Source: UBA1672 sp050633285
Lineage (GTDB): Bacteria > Pseudomonadota > Alphaproteobacteria > Micavibrionales > Micavibrionaceae
Assembly (NCBI GenBank): GCA_050633285.1
Contig: JBOEGG010000005.1
Coordinates: forward strand, 1-64,000
Length of the DNA: 64,000 bases
Reading direction: 5' to 3'
This document shows positions 16,484-25,359 of this stretch, in pieces. The translations under genes were made by a program, and so were the position numbers. The notes beneath the pieces were generated by a model, which was given only the letters and a program-made list of their open reading frames with translations, was not told the DNA's origin and made no database searches. The stretch's first letter is position 1; each line of letters starts with the position of its first letter.

Positions 16484-16822
16484 TTACCAATCTATCTTTG
16501 CACCCGGGACGGCGACTACGATACCATTTAGTTCATCGCTCATACGGATTTGACACCCAAGGCGTGAGTTATCATGCAGGTCAAACGCCATGTCGAGGAT
16601 GTCTTCTTCTTCCTCAGTTTTTTCGTTGTTCTGTGTCTCAACTTTATTTGTCCAGTCGGGGTGGATGTACATGTGACATGTTGCACAAGCCATAGACCCA
16701 CCACAAGCACCTTCAATTTCGCTGTAGCCTTCGTCGCGCAGAATTTCCATAAATGACCAGCCGTTTTCGGCTTCTATATCTTTTTCGCTTCCATCTTTGG
16801 CGATGACTTTTATTGTCGGCAT
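16484..16822 (-). CDS. [2Fe-2S] ferredoxin, adrenodoxin/ISC type
   Basis: 112 residues with the cluster ligands Cys40, Cys46, Cys49 (CGGSMACATC) and Cys90 (RLGCQI). The adrenodoxin signature is complete, with a slightly long acidic loop (EKTEEEED) between the third and fourth cysteine. It starts 11 bases after the cysteine desulfurase stop on the same strand, so the two form an operon. Ferredoxins of this kind supply electrons for Fe-S cluster assembly. That pairing fits the context. Confidence 0.92.
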   Translation of the reverse strand: MPTIKVIAKDGSEKDIEAENGWSFMEILRDEGYSEIEGACGGSMACATCHMYIHPDWTNKVETQNNEKTEEEEDILDMAFDLHDNSRLGCQIRMSDELNGIVVAVPGAKIDW

Positions 16823-16833
16823 GTCGTTTCCCT

Positions 16834-17979
16834 TTATCGTTTTTTCTCGATGCGTGCCTGAATTTTATTCCAAGCCGTTAGGAATGCATCAATATCGCTT
16901 TCTTTCGTAGCCCAGCCCATGGATAAGCGCAAGGCGCTTGTCGTTATTTTTTCATTAAGTCCCATGGCTTTGAGTGTTTCACTTGGTTTTACAGAGCCAC
17001 TGGAGCAGGCAGAGCCGTTGCTGATTGCTATTCCATCTAAGTCTAATGCCATAAGCAGGCTTTGGGCGTTGCTGCCCGGTAGGCTGAAGAATGATGTATT
17101 GACGGTGCGTGGTGTGTTTTCGCCATGGATAACGATATCAGGGGAGAGGTTCTTTAGTTTTTGTTCAAGCCCGCTTCTTAATGTCTCCAGATTTTGGTAT
17201 TCATCGAGATTATTGAGCGCCGCGTTTGCAGCCGCGCCAAAGCCTGCTATGCCTGCGACGTTTTCAGTGCCTGCGCGTGCTGACTTTTCTTGTCCTCCGC
17301 CTAAAATAAGAGTTGGTGTTTGACCGCATAGGCCAAGAGCCAGTGCGCCGACGCCTTGCGGGCCACCGATTTTATGAGAAGATAGAGTTAGAAAGTCAAT
17401 GCCGCTTTTTTTCATATCTACAGGGATGCGTCCGGCAGCTTGTGTCGCGTCGCAATGGAACAGTGCGCCGTTTTGGTGGGCGATTTGGGCGAGTGTGTTG
17501 ATGTCTTGTATTGTCCCTGTTTCGTTACTGGCATACATGCAGGAGATAAGCGATATGTCTTGTGCATTTTCGCATAGTTGTTCTAATGCTTTTTCATTAA
17601 TCATGCCGTCTTTGTTGAGGGGGATGACTTCGAGGTTTTTGAAGTGTGGTAATGCTTGTGCAACAGAAGGGTGCTCAGCAGCGGAGATGAGTATGCGTTC
17701 CTGCGGGTATTGGTTTGCAAAATGATGCAGGACGGTGTTATTGCCTTCGGTCGCGCCGCTGTTGAAAATAACTTGATTGGTGTCTGCATTTATTAGGTTT
17801 GCGACTTGTCTTCTTGCGTCTTCAACAAATTTACGTCCTTGCCTGCCATAGTGGTGAACGGATGATGCGTTATATGCGCCGTGCCCATTTTCTGATTCGA
17901 AAATGGTGCGTATTATCCTCAAACTATCAGGGTGAAGAGGTGCGCTGGCGTTATAATCGAGGTAAATTTGTTGTTTCAT
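16834..17979 (-). CDS. Cysteine desulfurase (IscS/NifS family)
   Basis: A PLP enzyme that takes sulfur from cysteine for Fe-S clusters and tRNA thiolation. 381 residues. PLP-binding His103 is in AAEHPS, the PLP lysine is Lys203 in SSHKIGG, and the catalytic cysteine is Cys325 in NGSACSSG. It heads an operon with the ferredoxin and is divergent from an alpha/beta hydrolase, an order seen next to Fe-S genes in alphaproteobacteria. No iscU, sufB or Rrf2 gene is next to it here. It is a candidate sulfur donor for MnmA. Confidence 0.95.
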   Translation of the reverse strand: MKQQIYLDYNASAPLHPDSLRIIRTIFESENGHGAYNASSVHHYGRQGRKFVEDARRQVANLINADTNQVIFNSGATEGNNTVLHHFANQYPQERILISAAEHPSVAQALPHFKNLEVIPLNKDGMINEKALEQLCENAQDISLISCMYASNETGTIQDINTLAQIAHQNGALFHCDATQAAGRIPVDMKKSGIDFLTLSSHKIGGPQGVGALALGLCGQTPTLILGGGQEKSARAGTENVAGIAGFGAAANAALNNLDEYQNLETLRSGLEQKLKNLSPDIVIHGENTPRTVNTSFFSLPGSNAQSLLMALDLDGIAISNGSACSSGSVKPSETLKAMGLNEKITTSALRLSMGWATKESDIDAFLTAWNKIQARIEKKR

Positions 17980-18175
17980 TTTATTTTACAATCGTATTAT
18001 CCACATTGTTTTTCAATGACTTATCAGAAATTTATGGACTTATTTCTCGTTCTCTAATATACATCAGGGGCAATTTGAATAAAGAGCAAAACATATTTTC
18101 TTATTGTTTTGGATGTTTTTATCAAATTTGTACGTAAAAAATAGAATTTAATCGCACAATAAAAAGAGGTTATGA

Positions 18176-18844
18176 ATGCCCGAAGTTATTTTTAATGGCC
18201 CAGCTGGTCGTCTTGAAGGCCGCTATGCACATTCTAAAATTAAAAACGCTCCACTTGCTTTGGTATTGCATCCAAATCCGCAACATGGCGGAACCATGAA
18301 TAATAAAATTACGCATGCATTGTTTCAGGCTTACGTTGCCCGTGGTTTTTCTGTGCTTAGGTTTAACTTCCGCGGTGTCGGTCGTTCACAGGGAACATTT
18401 GATGGTGGCGAAGGAGAGCTGAGTGATGCGGCTTCTGCCCTTGATTGGATGCAGGAAATTAACCCGAATGCACCGTATGTCTGGGTATCCGGTTTTTCTT
18501 TCGGTGCATGGATCGGGATGCAGCTTTTGATGCGTCGCCCGGAGATTGAAGGATTTATTTCTATCGCTCCGCCTGCGCATACAGAGGACTTTTCATTCCT
18601 TGCGCCGTGTCCAACATCAGGTTTGGTGTTACATGGTGGGCGTGATGATGTTGTGCCTGAGTCTGCGGTTGAGGATTTTGTTGATAAAATCCAAATGCAA
18701 AAAGGTATTGAGGTTGATTATCGTGTGTTGCCGGAGGCTAATCATTTCTTCCATTCAAATACTGATTTGATGATTTCACATGTGCATGACCATATGAATA
18801 AAGCCAGAGGTGGTTTGGAAGTGCCTGTTAAGCTTGCCGCGTAA
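18176..18844 (+). CDS. Alpha/beta hydrolase
   Basis: 222 residues; start at ATG with AAAAGAGG upstream. It is a compact alpha/beta hydrolase of the dienelactone-hydrolase-like group: oxyanion region LHPNPQHGGTM, FRGVGRSQG, nucleophile Ser in VSGFSFGAW, Asp in GRDDVV, and His in EANHFF. The family has no lid domain and its substrate is unknown. It is divergent from the cysteine desulfurase gene and followed by a clear terminator. Confidence 0.92.
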   Translation: MPEVIFNGPAGRLEGRYAHSKIKNAPLALVLHPNPQHGGTMNNKITHALFQAYVARGFSVLRFNFRGVGRSQGTFDGGEGELSDAASALDWMQEINPNAPYVWVSGFSFGAWIGMQLLMRRPEIEGFISIAPPAHTEDFSFLAPCPTSGLVLHGGRDDVVPESAVEDFVDKIQMQKGIEVDYRVLPEANHFFHSNTDLMISHVHDHMNKARGGLEVPVKLAA

Positions 18845-18870
18845 TTACGTAAGCGACATAAAGATTTTAA

Positions 18871-18896
18871 AAGCGGGCTCTTAGCTCGCTTTTTTG
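18871..18896 (+). terminator. Rho-independent terminator
   Basis: Arms AAGCGGGCT and AGCTCGCTT with a 3-base loop, then a T-run. It ends the alpha/beta hydrolase gene. Confidence 0.85.
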
Positions 18897-18997
18897 TTGT
18901 GCTATCGTATGGTGCACAACTTAAGGTTTGATTAATAATTTTTACTATCGCATGTTTACCTTAAGTATATTTATTTAATATTTAAGAGGATTTTTAC

Positions 18998-19735
18998 ATG
19001 ATGTTTGGGAATAAAAAATCAAACCGATTGCGTTTTTTGGCTATTTCGGGTGTGGCGGCGTTGTGCTTATCGCTTACTGCTTGTGTTACTGCGGAGTTTG
19101 AGGGGGATAGCTCTACGACGGGTGTGTCCGGGACGTCAACGTCTGATGTTCGTAAGCTCTCTGTGAGTGGTGGTGGGTATGGAATACGATCAATTGCATG
19201 GGCCGAAGGTGGCGCACGCGGTGGGCTTGATAAGCCGTGTTATATGAAGGTTGAGTTTAAGAGCTTGTCGGATTCTTTTGAGACGGATGGAAATGATACT
19301 GTCTATAAAGAGATAAATGTTTGTAACAGTTCGAGCTATAATAATGGCTCTATGAAAACTACGCGTTTGGCTTTTCAAAATTTAGAAATGTATCTGAATG
19401 AGATCCGTTCATGTGATAGTAAGAGGGGTGCTAATGACCGTATAAAAGGCATTACCATGTGGGGAGCTTTTGTAACTGGGGTTGAGCCGGATGGTAGTGA
19501 TTATACGTGTTCAACGCAAACTTCCGGTTCACATGAATATACATTTGAAGGGGCATGTTCTGATGCGGAAGTTCGCTCAGATACTGAGTCTCGTACAAAT
19601 TGTGGGGACTGGAATGGTTTGCGTTCCTGTCCATCGGGGATGCTTGCATCTGAGCTTTGGGTACATGTCTCTGATGATAATGAATTTGTTGGCTTGCAGT
19701 TGAATTGTCAGGAAGTTGATTTTGATAGCGAGTAA
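18998..19735 (+). CDS. Lipoprotein of unknown function
   Basis: 245 residues with a lipoprotein signal peptide: a basic start, a hydrophobic stretch (FLAISGVAALCLSL), then LTAC with the lipidated cysteine near residue 29. The mature part begins with a Ser/Thr-rich linker and then has about ten cysteines (CYMKVEF, EINVCNSS, CSTQTS, CSDAEV, TNCGDWNG, RSCPSG, LNCQEV), suggesting a disulfide-rich periplasmic domain. No family is recognised. It stands alone, with AAGAGGA before the start and a strong terminator after it. Confidence 0.85.
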   Translation: MMFGNKKSNRLRFLAISGVAALCLSLTACVTAEFEGDSSTTGVSGTSTSDVRKLSVSGGGYGIRSIAWAEGGARGGLDKPCYMKVEFKSLSDSFETDGNDTVYKEINVCNSSSYNNGSMKTTRLAFQNLEMYLNEIRSCDSKRGANDRIKGITMWGAFVTGVEPDGSDYTCSTQTSGSHEYTFEGACSDAEVRSDTESRTNCGDWNGLRSCPSGMLASELWVHVSDDNEFVGLQLNCQEVDFDSE

Positions 19736-19756
19736 GTCGTTTTAATTTTTTGATTG

Positions 19757-19795
19757 AACAAGGCCTTTATCGTTGTGTTAAAGGCCTTGTTTGTA
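19757..19795. terminator. Bidirectional terminator
   Basis: Arms AACAAGGCCTTTA and TAAAGGCCTTGTT flank an 8-base loop. T-rich sequence lies on both sides. It separates the convergent lipoprotein and bcp genes. Confidence 0.9.
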
Positions 19796-19802
19796 TCTGT
19801 GC

Positions 19803-20270
19803 TTATAGTGTCTCTAATGTTTGGCGTACTGTTTCAACATGCTCTTTTACTTTCACTTTGCGCCATAGTGCGGCGATCTTTCCGTTTTTATCTATGATGA
19901 AGGTTGATCGTTCTATGCCCATGTATTTACGGCCATACATGTTTTTCTCAACCCATGTTCCGTAATTTTCGCATGTAGATCCGTTTTCATCCGAGGCCAA
20001 TGGGAAATTCAAATCATATTTGGCTTTGAATTTATCATGTTTGGTAACGGAGCATTTTGATATGCCAATGATTTGAGCGTCCAACTTGGTAAAGTCAGGT
20101 AAAGCGTCTCTGAATGCGCAAGATTCAGTTGTGCATCCCGGAGTGTCGTCTTTTGGATAAAAATATAAGATGACGTTTTTACCTTTTAAATCAGATAGGC
20201 TTATTTCATTATTACCGTCAGTTGGCAGGGTAAAGTCAGGTGCTGCATCACCGATTTTTAAATCTGTCAT
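19803..20270 (-). CDS. bcp: Thiol peroxidase Bcp (peroxiredoxin)
   Basis: Reduces hydroperoxides using thioredoxin. 155 residues, normal length. The peroxidatic cysteine lies in PKDDTPGCTTESCAF, with the resolving cysteine five residues later in the same motif. The usual GVSPDS element reads GISKCS, so Pro and Asp are replaced and an extra Cys is added. It is next to the AsmA-like gene and near tyrS and anmK, an order common in alphaproteobacteria. Confidence 0.94.
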   Translation of the reverse strand: MTDLKIGDAAPDFTLPTDGNNEISLSDLKGKNVILYFYPKDDTPGCTTESCAFRDALPDFTKLDAQIIGISKCSVTKHDKFKAKYDLNFPLASDENGSTCENYGTWVEKNMYGRKYMGIERSTFIIDKNGKIAALWRKVKVKEHVETVRQTLETL

Positions 20271-20409
20271 TTTATCCTCATATTTGAAAAATATAATAGT
20301 GGTTATTCCTTACTAAAGCAGGCAGGCTGTATGGTCAAATGCTTTGCTGTGGGGTACAAGTGATGGGATTGTTTTATTCTCTATTATTCAGGACTTTGAA
20401 AGGGAAGCT

Positions 20410-23400
20410 GTGCCTAAAAGGTTAAAGCGTTATTGTTGGCATATTAGTGCTTTTAGCATAAAAATAAGTGCGTTTTTATGTGTCTTATTTCTTGTTTTGG
20501 TAACTTTGTTTGTTTTGCGTGTGTCTAAGACACCGCTCGATATTAGTTTTGCGAAAGAGTATATCCAATATGCGATGAATGATGCGGAGACAGGTAATTC
20601 TGCGGTGTTTGAGCATGCCTATTTATATTGGCCGGATTTAAAGGGCCCTTTATTTTTACAGATTAAGGAAGGGCAATTGATGAATAAGGAGGGAATACCT
20701 CTTTTGACAATTGATACAGCTTCTTTGAGTTTTTCACGCGCAGGTTTGATTGGCGGGCGCATTTTACCAAAGGCCATTATTCTTGAAAAACCTGTTCTGA
20801 GGATGTCACGTGATGAGGAGGGCGCTCTTGATTTTAATATGGGTGGGGCAATTGCGTCAGAGGCAAAGGATGATCAAACGGAATTTACAACACGGATTTT
20901 TGGGTATATTGCGCGTCCTGGGCAGGAAAATGCAAATAAATCGACAATTTCAAAGTTGCAGTCTTTTAAAATTGAAGAGGCGCAATTAATTGTAGAGGAT
21001 CGTGCTGCCAATCAAACATGGTCTTTTCCAAATTTCAATATTCACCTTTTTAGTACATATACAGGTATGGAGGGCAAGGTTAGTGTCGATTTGCCAAATG
21101 CCGGTTTAGAGGCTGCGACGTTGCAAATTGAAATGAATTACCTTTGGGATCAAAAGGATGTCGAGTTATCCGCATATCTGAATAATATAGGTATTCAGAC
21201 GTTGGCACAGCAAGTTCCGCAACTAGAAATGTTGGCTGAGCAAGATATTGTGTTGGATGCCAAAGTTGAAACTATTCTGGACGAGAACTTTATACCGTCT
21301 GACCTTCGTGTATCTATAGAGTCTGAGCGCGGGAGTATTTTACATCCGGATTTGTCAGAAAATGCTGTGCCTTATGAAAAATTGGCATTAAATGCGACGT
21401 ATAATTATGCGGGTAAGACGTTATCCCTTAAGGATACAGAGGTAACGCTTGGCGGTGTTCGTGTTCAGGGAAGTGCAGATGTTACACATACGCAAGATGG
21501 TGCGCGTGGCCCTGTAAAGGTGCGGATAGATGAAGTGCAGCAAGTACAAATTAAGCCGTTATGGCCGAAGGTCTTACGTGGAGATAATAGTGAGAAATGG
21601 GTCGTTCATCGTATGTCCGAGGGGGTGTTTAAGGATGTCTGGCTTAATTTTGATCTGGTTGCGGAAAAAGGGATATCCGTCGAAGGGGGAAGTGCAACAT
21701 GGGATGTTGATGTCGATGCATTAGAGGCGGGGTTTAATGTTGAAAATATGAGTGTAGATTATCGTTCACCACTGGATACAGCAACAAATATATACGGATC
21801 GGGTCGTTTTGATTTGGGTAAGGATGAGCTGAGTATAGATATTAAAAAGGGCAAAATTGGCGTGATGCCGGTATCTAAAGCAAGTCTGGTTTTTGACAAT
21901 GTTGTTGCCGTTGGTGAGGGGGGCGTTGATATTAATGTTAGTCTGCATGGTGGTGTGGCTGATGTTATGCGCTTTATTTCGAAAGAGCCAATCGATATGG
22001 GTGACGATATTGATATGGATATTACGAAAGTGAAGGGTAAGGCCGATTTGGATATTCATTTGAATTTTCCGACGCGTGAAGATGTAAAGTTGTCGGATTT
22101 TAAAATCGGTGTGAAGGGAACGTTACAAGATATATTATTACCGGATATATTGGATAATCTGGATTTAAGTGGTGGGCCATATGAATTTGCCGTTCAAAAG
22201 GGGCTTGCGAGTATGAAGGGTAAAGGGTTTCTTGAAAACCGTCCTGTTGCAATAGAATGGTCAGAATATCTTGAGAGTAAAGGGAAACCTTATAAAGAAA
22301 AAGTGAAGGCAAAGATCACTGCTGATCCAAACTTGCGCACAATGTTGGGAATTGATCTCAGTGACTTTCTTGAAGGTTCTGTTGATGTTGATGTTGATTA
22401 TATATCTTATCGTGATGGGCGTGCAGTGGCCAAGGTTGATGCAGATGCCAGTGCAGCGTTGTTCTTTGTTGATCCTTTTGACTATGAAAAACCATCAGGG
22501 CAAAAGGCGACTGCGCGTTTAGAGGCACATTTTAAAAATGGGGTTTTGCACGAAATCAATAAATTGACGGCGCAAGGTGCGATTTTTCAACTCTTTGAAA
22601 GTAAAGTGTTTTTCACGCAAAAGGATGGTAAGACCGAGCTTGCAAGTGGTGCAATATCAAAGTTTGTATTAGAGGGTACGCGTGGGAAAGTTGATTTTGC
22701 TTATGATGATAATGGTCATGTGAAAATTGTATTGGATGCGGAGGAACTTGATGTTCAACCGTTTATGGATGCGGAGGAAGTGACCGGAGAATATGCAGAA
22801 CCACCGATGAAAATTTCTGTTACTGCAAATATATTGCGGACAGCCCCGAAGGAGACGTTAACGGACGCTAAGATCTATATGGATATTGATGGGCAGGGGC
22901 GTTTTAACCAGATGGAAATGGATGCAAATGTCGGTAAAGGTGGCGTTTTTGTACGTTTTAACCCTGATAAAGAGGGGAAGCGTACGTTCCGTATGAAAAC
23001 TGATGATGCGGGGGCGTTGTTGAAGGCCGTGCAAGTTTATCAGGGGATACGCGGCGGTAAGATGGTAATTTACGGTGAGCCGGTGCGTGGTGTTCAGGAT
23101 AGAAACCTGAAGGGAAAGGCCGAAATAACAGATTTTCGTGTTGTTGATGCCCCTGCGTTGACGAAATTATTAGGGATATTATCTTTAAGCGGTATTGGAG
23201 AAGTCTTGGCGGGGGAGGGGCTTAATTTCTCGAAATTAGAGACTGATTTTGATTGGGTTTACCGTAAGGGAGGAAGTCTACTGGTTTTGAAAGATGGACG
23301 TACGTCGGGGAATTCTCTCGGGCTTTTATTTGATGGTACGTTTGATAATAAAAAACGTGAAGTTGACGTTTCAGGTACGGTTGTTCCTATGTCGGGTCTT

Positions 23401-23571
23401 AATGAAATTATCGGGGCGATACCGCTTGTTGGTGATATTTTAACAGGTGGGTCAGGTGGAATTTTTGCGGCAACTTATAGCGTTAAAGGCACGTCAGAGA
23501 ATCCTAAAATTTCTGTTAACCCGTTGTCTGTGATTGCGCCGGGAATTGTTAGGCGTGTTTTGTTTGAATAA
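20410..23571 (+). CDS. AsmA/YhdP-like envelope protein
   Basis: About 1053 residues from the GTG at 20410, which has AAAGGGAAG upstream; a TTG at 20344 would add 22. A single N-terminal membrane segment (FLCVLFLVLVTLFVL) anchors a very long beta-rich periplasmic part. The order DUF3971-like middle and AsmA-like C-terminal region (MSGLNEIIGAIPLVGDILTG, then ATYSVKGTSENPKISVNPLS) matches YhdP-type proteins, thought to move phospholipids between membranes. It is divergent from bcp and ends three bases from the convergent orphan gene. Confidence 0.85.
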   Translation: MPKRLKRYCWHISAFSIKISAFLCVLFLVLVTLFVLRVSKTPLDISFAKEYIQYAMNDAETGNSAVFEHAYLYWPDLKGPLFLQIKEGQLMNKEGIPLLTIDTASLSFSRAGLIGGRILPKAIILEKPVLRMSRDEEGALDFNMGGAIASEAKDDQTEFTTRIFGYIARPGQENANKSTISKLQSFKIEEAQLIVEDRAANQTWSFPNFNIHLFSTYTGMEGKVSVDLPNAGLEAATLQIEMNYLWDQKDVELSAYLNNIGIQTLAQQVPQLEMLAEQDIVLDAKVETILDENFIPSDLRVSIESERGSILHPDLSENAVPYEKLALNATYNYAGKTLSLKDTEVTLGGVRVQGSADVTHTQDGARGPVKVRIDEVQQVQIKPLWPKVLRGDNSEKWVVHRMSEGVFKDVWLNFDLVAEKGISVEGGSATWDVDVDALEAGFNVENMSVDYRSPLDTATNIYGSGRFDLGKDELSIDIKKGKIGVMPVSKASLVFDNVVAVGEGGVDINVSLHGGVADVMRFISKEPIDMGDDIDMDITKVKGKADLDIHLNFPTREDVKLSDFKIGVKGTLQDILLPDILDNLDLSGGPYEFAVQKGLASMKGKGFLENRPVAIEWSEYLESKGKPYKEKVKAKITADPNLRTMLGIDLSDFLEGSVDVDVDYISYRDGRAVAKVDADASAALFFVDPFDYEKPSGQKATARLEAHFKNGVLHEINKLTAQGAIFQLFESKVFFTQKDGKTELASGAISKFVLEGTRGKVDFAYDDNGHVKIVLDAEELDVQPFMDAEEVTGEYAEPPMKISVTANILRTAPKETLTDAKIYMDIDGQGRFNQMEMDANVGKGGVFVRFNPDKEGKRTFRMKTDDAGALLKAVQVYQGIRGGKMVIYGEPVRGVQDRNLKGKAEITDFRVVDAPALTKLLGILSLSGIGEVLAGEGLNFSKLETDFDWVYRKGGSLLVLKDGRTSGNSLGLLFDGTFDNKKREVDVSGTVVPMSGLNEIIGAIPLVGDILTGGSGGIFAATYSVKGTSENPKISVNPLSVIAPGIVRRVLFE

Positions 23572-23574
23572 GGA

Positions 23575-24390
23575 TTATTCCGGTGCAGGGGTATTTTGAT
23601 CGTCTGAATCTAGTGCGTGGCCCCCCCAGATGGAAGTTTTTACAAGTTCATCGAAATTAATATCCCGTTGAACCGCAATTTGATTACGCGCAGAATTTTT
23701 GAGTTGGGGGAAGCTGTGTCTGTTGCTATGTGCAAGGGATACGCCTTCTGATACTAAAGAGAGTTGTTCTTCTGCTTCGCCGTGACGAAGGTCCGGAATG
23801 TGGTAATGACCGCCTAAGGAGTTGCTTGCCTCGAATAAGAAGTGCCTGTCTTTTCTGCCTTCTTCATATTCTATATCGGGGCAGCGCGTGACGAAGTCTT
23901 TTAGCTCTTGTGTTAATGCGGTGTTGATATGGCCTGTTGTAACGCTGAGTTGTATCAAGTCCGTTATTGTTGAGTCTGATAGATAGTTCTGTTCGCCTAA
24001 TTCATCAAGGGCATTGTTTAAATGTTTTGCCAATGCCGCCCTTGCATCAATAGATGATTTTAAGATAGTTGCGCGTTTCCATTGATCCGAGTTGTTTTGT
24101 CCAAGGCCATCGTGATTGAGCATGTTTGTGTAGTCGATTGAAAGGCGACGTAATTTTCCTTTTGTCGAGAAAGCATAATAGAGTGCTTTAAAACTATCAT
24201 TCTCTGCATCTACAAACTCATCAAAGTTATAGCGGCGATCCAAATTATCGCGATCTTCTGTTAATGATACATTGTGTTCAACATAATCAAGGATTTCTTG
24301 TGGTAGGGGCGTGTCAGGGTATTCCCCTTTAATGGGGGATAATATTTTTCCGTCAGATGCAATTGCATTGAATTTTGTTAGATCTGCCAT
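23575..24390 (-). CDS. Hypothetical protein
   Basis: 271 residues, soluble, acidic and helical, no signal peptide. The start region (ADLTKFNAIASDGKILSP) and a Pro/Asp-rich end (DSDDQNTPAPE) look flexible. No family is recognised. It lies between the AsmA-like gene, whose stop is three bases away in convergent orientation, and the EamA transporter gene upstream, 57 bp away on the same strand. Confidence 0.75.
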   Translation of the reverse strand: MADLTKFNAIASDGKILSPIKGEYPDTPLPQEILDYVEHNVSLTEDRDNLDRRYNFDEFVDAENDSFKALYYAFSTKGKLRRLSIDYTNMLNHDGLGQNNSDQWKRATILKSSIDARAALAKHLNNALDELGEQNYLSDSTITDLIQLSVTTGHINTALTQELKDFVTRCPDIEYEEGRKDRHFLFEASNSLGGHYHIPDLRHGEAEEQLSLVSEGVSLAHSNRHSFPQLKNSARNQIAVQRDINFDELVKTSIWGGHALDSDDQNTPAPE

Positions 24391-24447
24391 GTCACCCGTT
24401 TTTATTCTTTGTCTATATATGACGCATTTGATCTGGGTGTGTCAAAG

Positions 24448-25359
24448 TTATTTGGTGCGTGGTGTTACTTTGTTGATGAGTTGTTTAGGGTCAATCATTG
24501 CAATGACATTCCCGATTAGCGCAAGCATAACACCGAATAATGAAAGGGGTGTCCATACATACCCTTCTAAAAATGTTGATATAGTTAGTGCTACAATGGG
24601 GAATAAAACCGTTGAATATGCCGCTTTATCCGCGCCAATATTTTTCATAAGGGTTAGGTAACAGCCAAAAGCGATGGCTGAGCCAAAACATGCCAGATAA
24701 AGCATGGATGATACATAGGGGAGAGATGTATCAAATGTAAATGGTGCGCCTATTAAGGCCGCAAGTATAAATGAAAAGAGTGCACCATATGCCATGCCGA
24801 AGGTGTTGGCTTCCAGAACGGGAATGTTGTTTTTTCCGTTTTTTATTGAAACCATATTGCCTAAGGATGCGCTGTAGCTTGCTAGTACACATATCAGCAT
24901 CCCTTTTACAATATTATCACCAAGGTTCAGGTTGGAAATTTCCGGCCAAAATACAAAGACAATACCGAATAGCCCTATAAAACTGCCGAATGCGACCTGT
25001 TTTTTGACTTTTATTTTAAAGAAGAGGGCCTGATTGAATATGTTCATTAATGTGATGGTTGAAAATAGTATCGCGACAAGGCCGGATGTCAGGTATTGAG
25101 TGCCAAAGTAAAATAAGATGTAATTCAGGCAAAATAAGCAAAGGCCTAGTAAGGCGATAAAGCCATGTTGTTTGATTGTAAAATTATATTGTCTGTTTTT
25201 CTTTAGGCCGTATGTGTAGATAAATAAAAGTATCGCAGCAAGTGCGAAGCGATATGTAACAGACACAACCGGATGCACAACACCGAGTTGCAATGTAACG
25301 GCGTACCAGGTTGAACCCCATATCAGAACAGTTAAAATGTAGAGTAATGCGTTATGCAT
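24448..25359 (-). CDS. EamA/DMT-family transporter
   Basis: 303 residues with ten predicted hydrophobic segments in two halves, as in drug/metabolite transporters of the EamA type. The start is typical (LYILTVLIWGSTWYAVTLQLG), and LTSGLVAILFSTITLMNI closes the first half. It begins within the last base of tyrS (TAATG overlap), so translation is coupled. The substrate is unknown; exporters of this group handle amino acids or other small metabolites. Confidence 0.9.
   Translation of the reverse strand: MHNALLYILTVLIWGSTWYAVTLQLGVVHPVVSVTYRFALAAILLFIYTYGLKKNRQYNFTIKQHGFIALLGLCLFCLNYILFYFGTQYLTSGLVAILFSTITLMNIFNQALFFKIKVKKQVAFGSFIGLFGIVFVFWPEISNLNLGDNIVKGMLICVLASYSASLGNMVSIKNGKNNIPVLEANTFGMAYGALFSFILAALIGAPFTFDTSLPYVSSMLYLACFGSAIAFGCYLTLMKNIGADKAAYSTVLFPIVALTISTFLEGYVWTPLSLFGVMLALIGNVIAMIDPKQLINKVTPRTK

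Noticed and set aside
20344..20409. Extended N-terminus of the AsmA-like protein from TTG
   Set aside because: The GTG at 20410 has a good ribosome-binding site just upstream and still keeps the membrane anchor.
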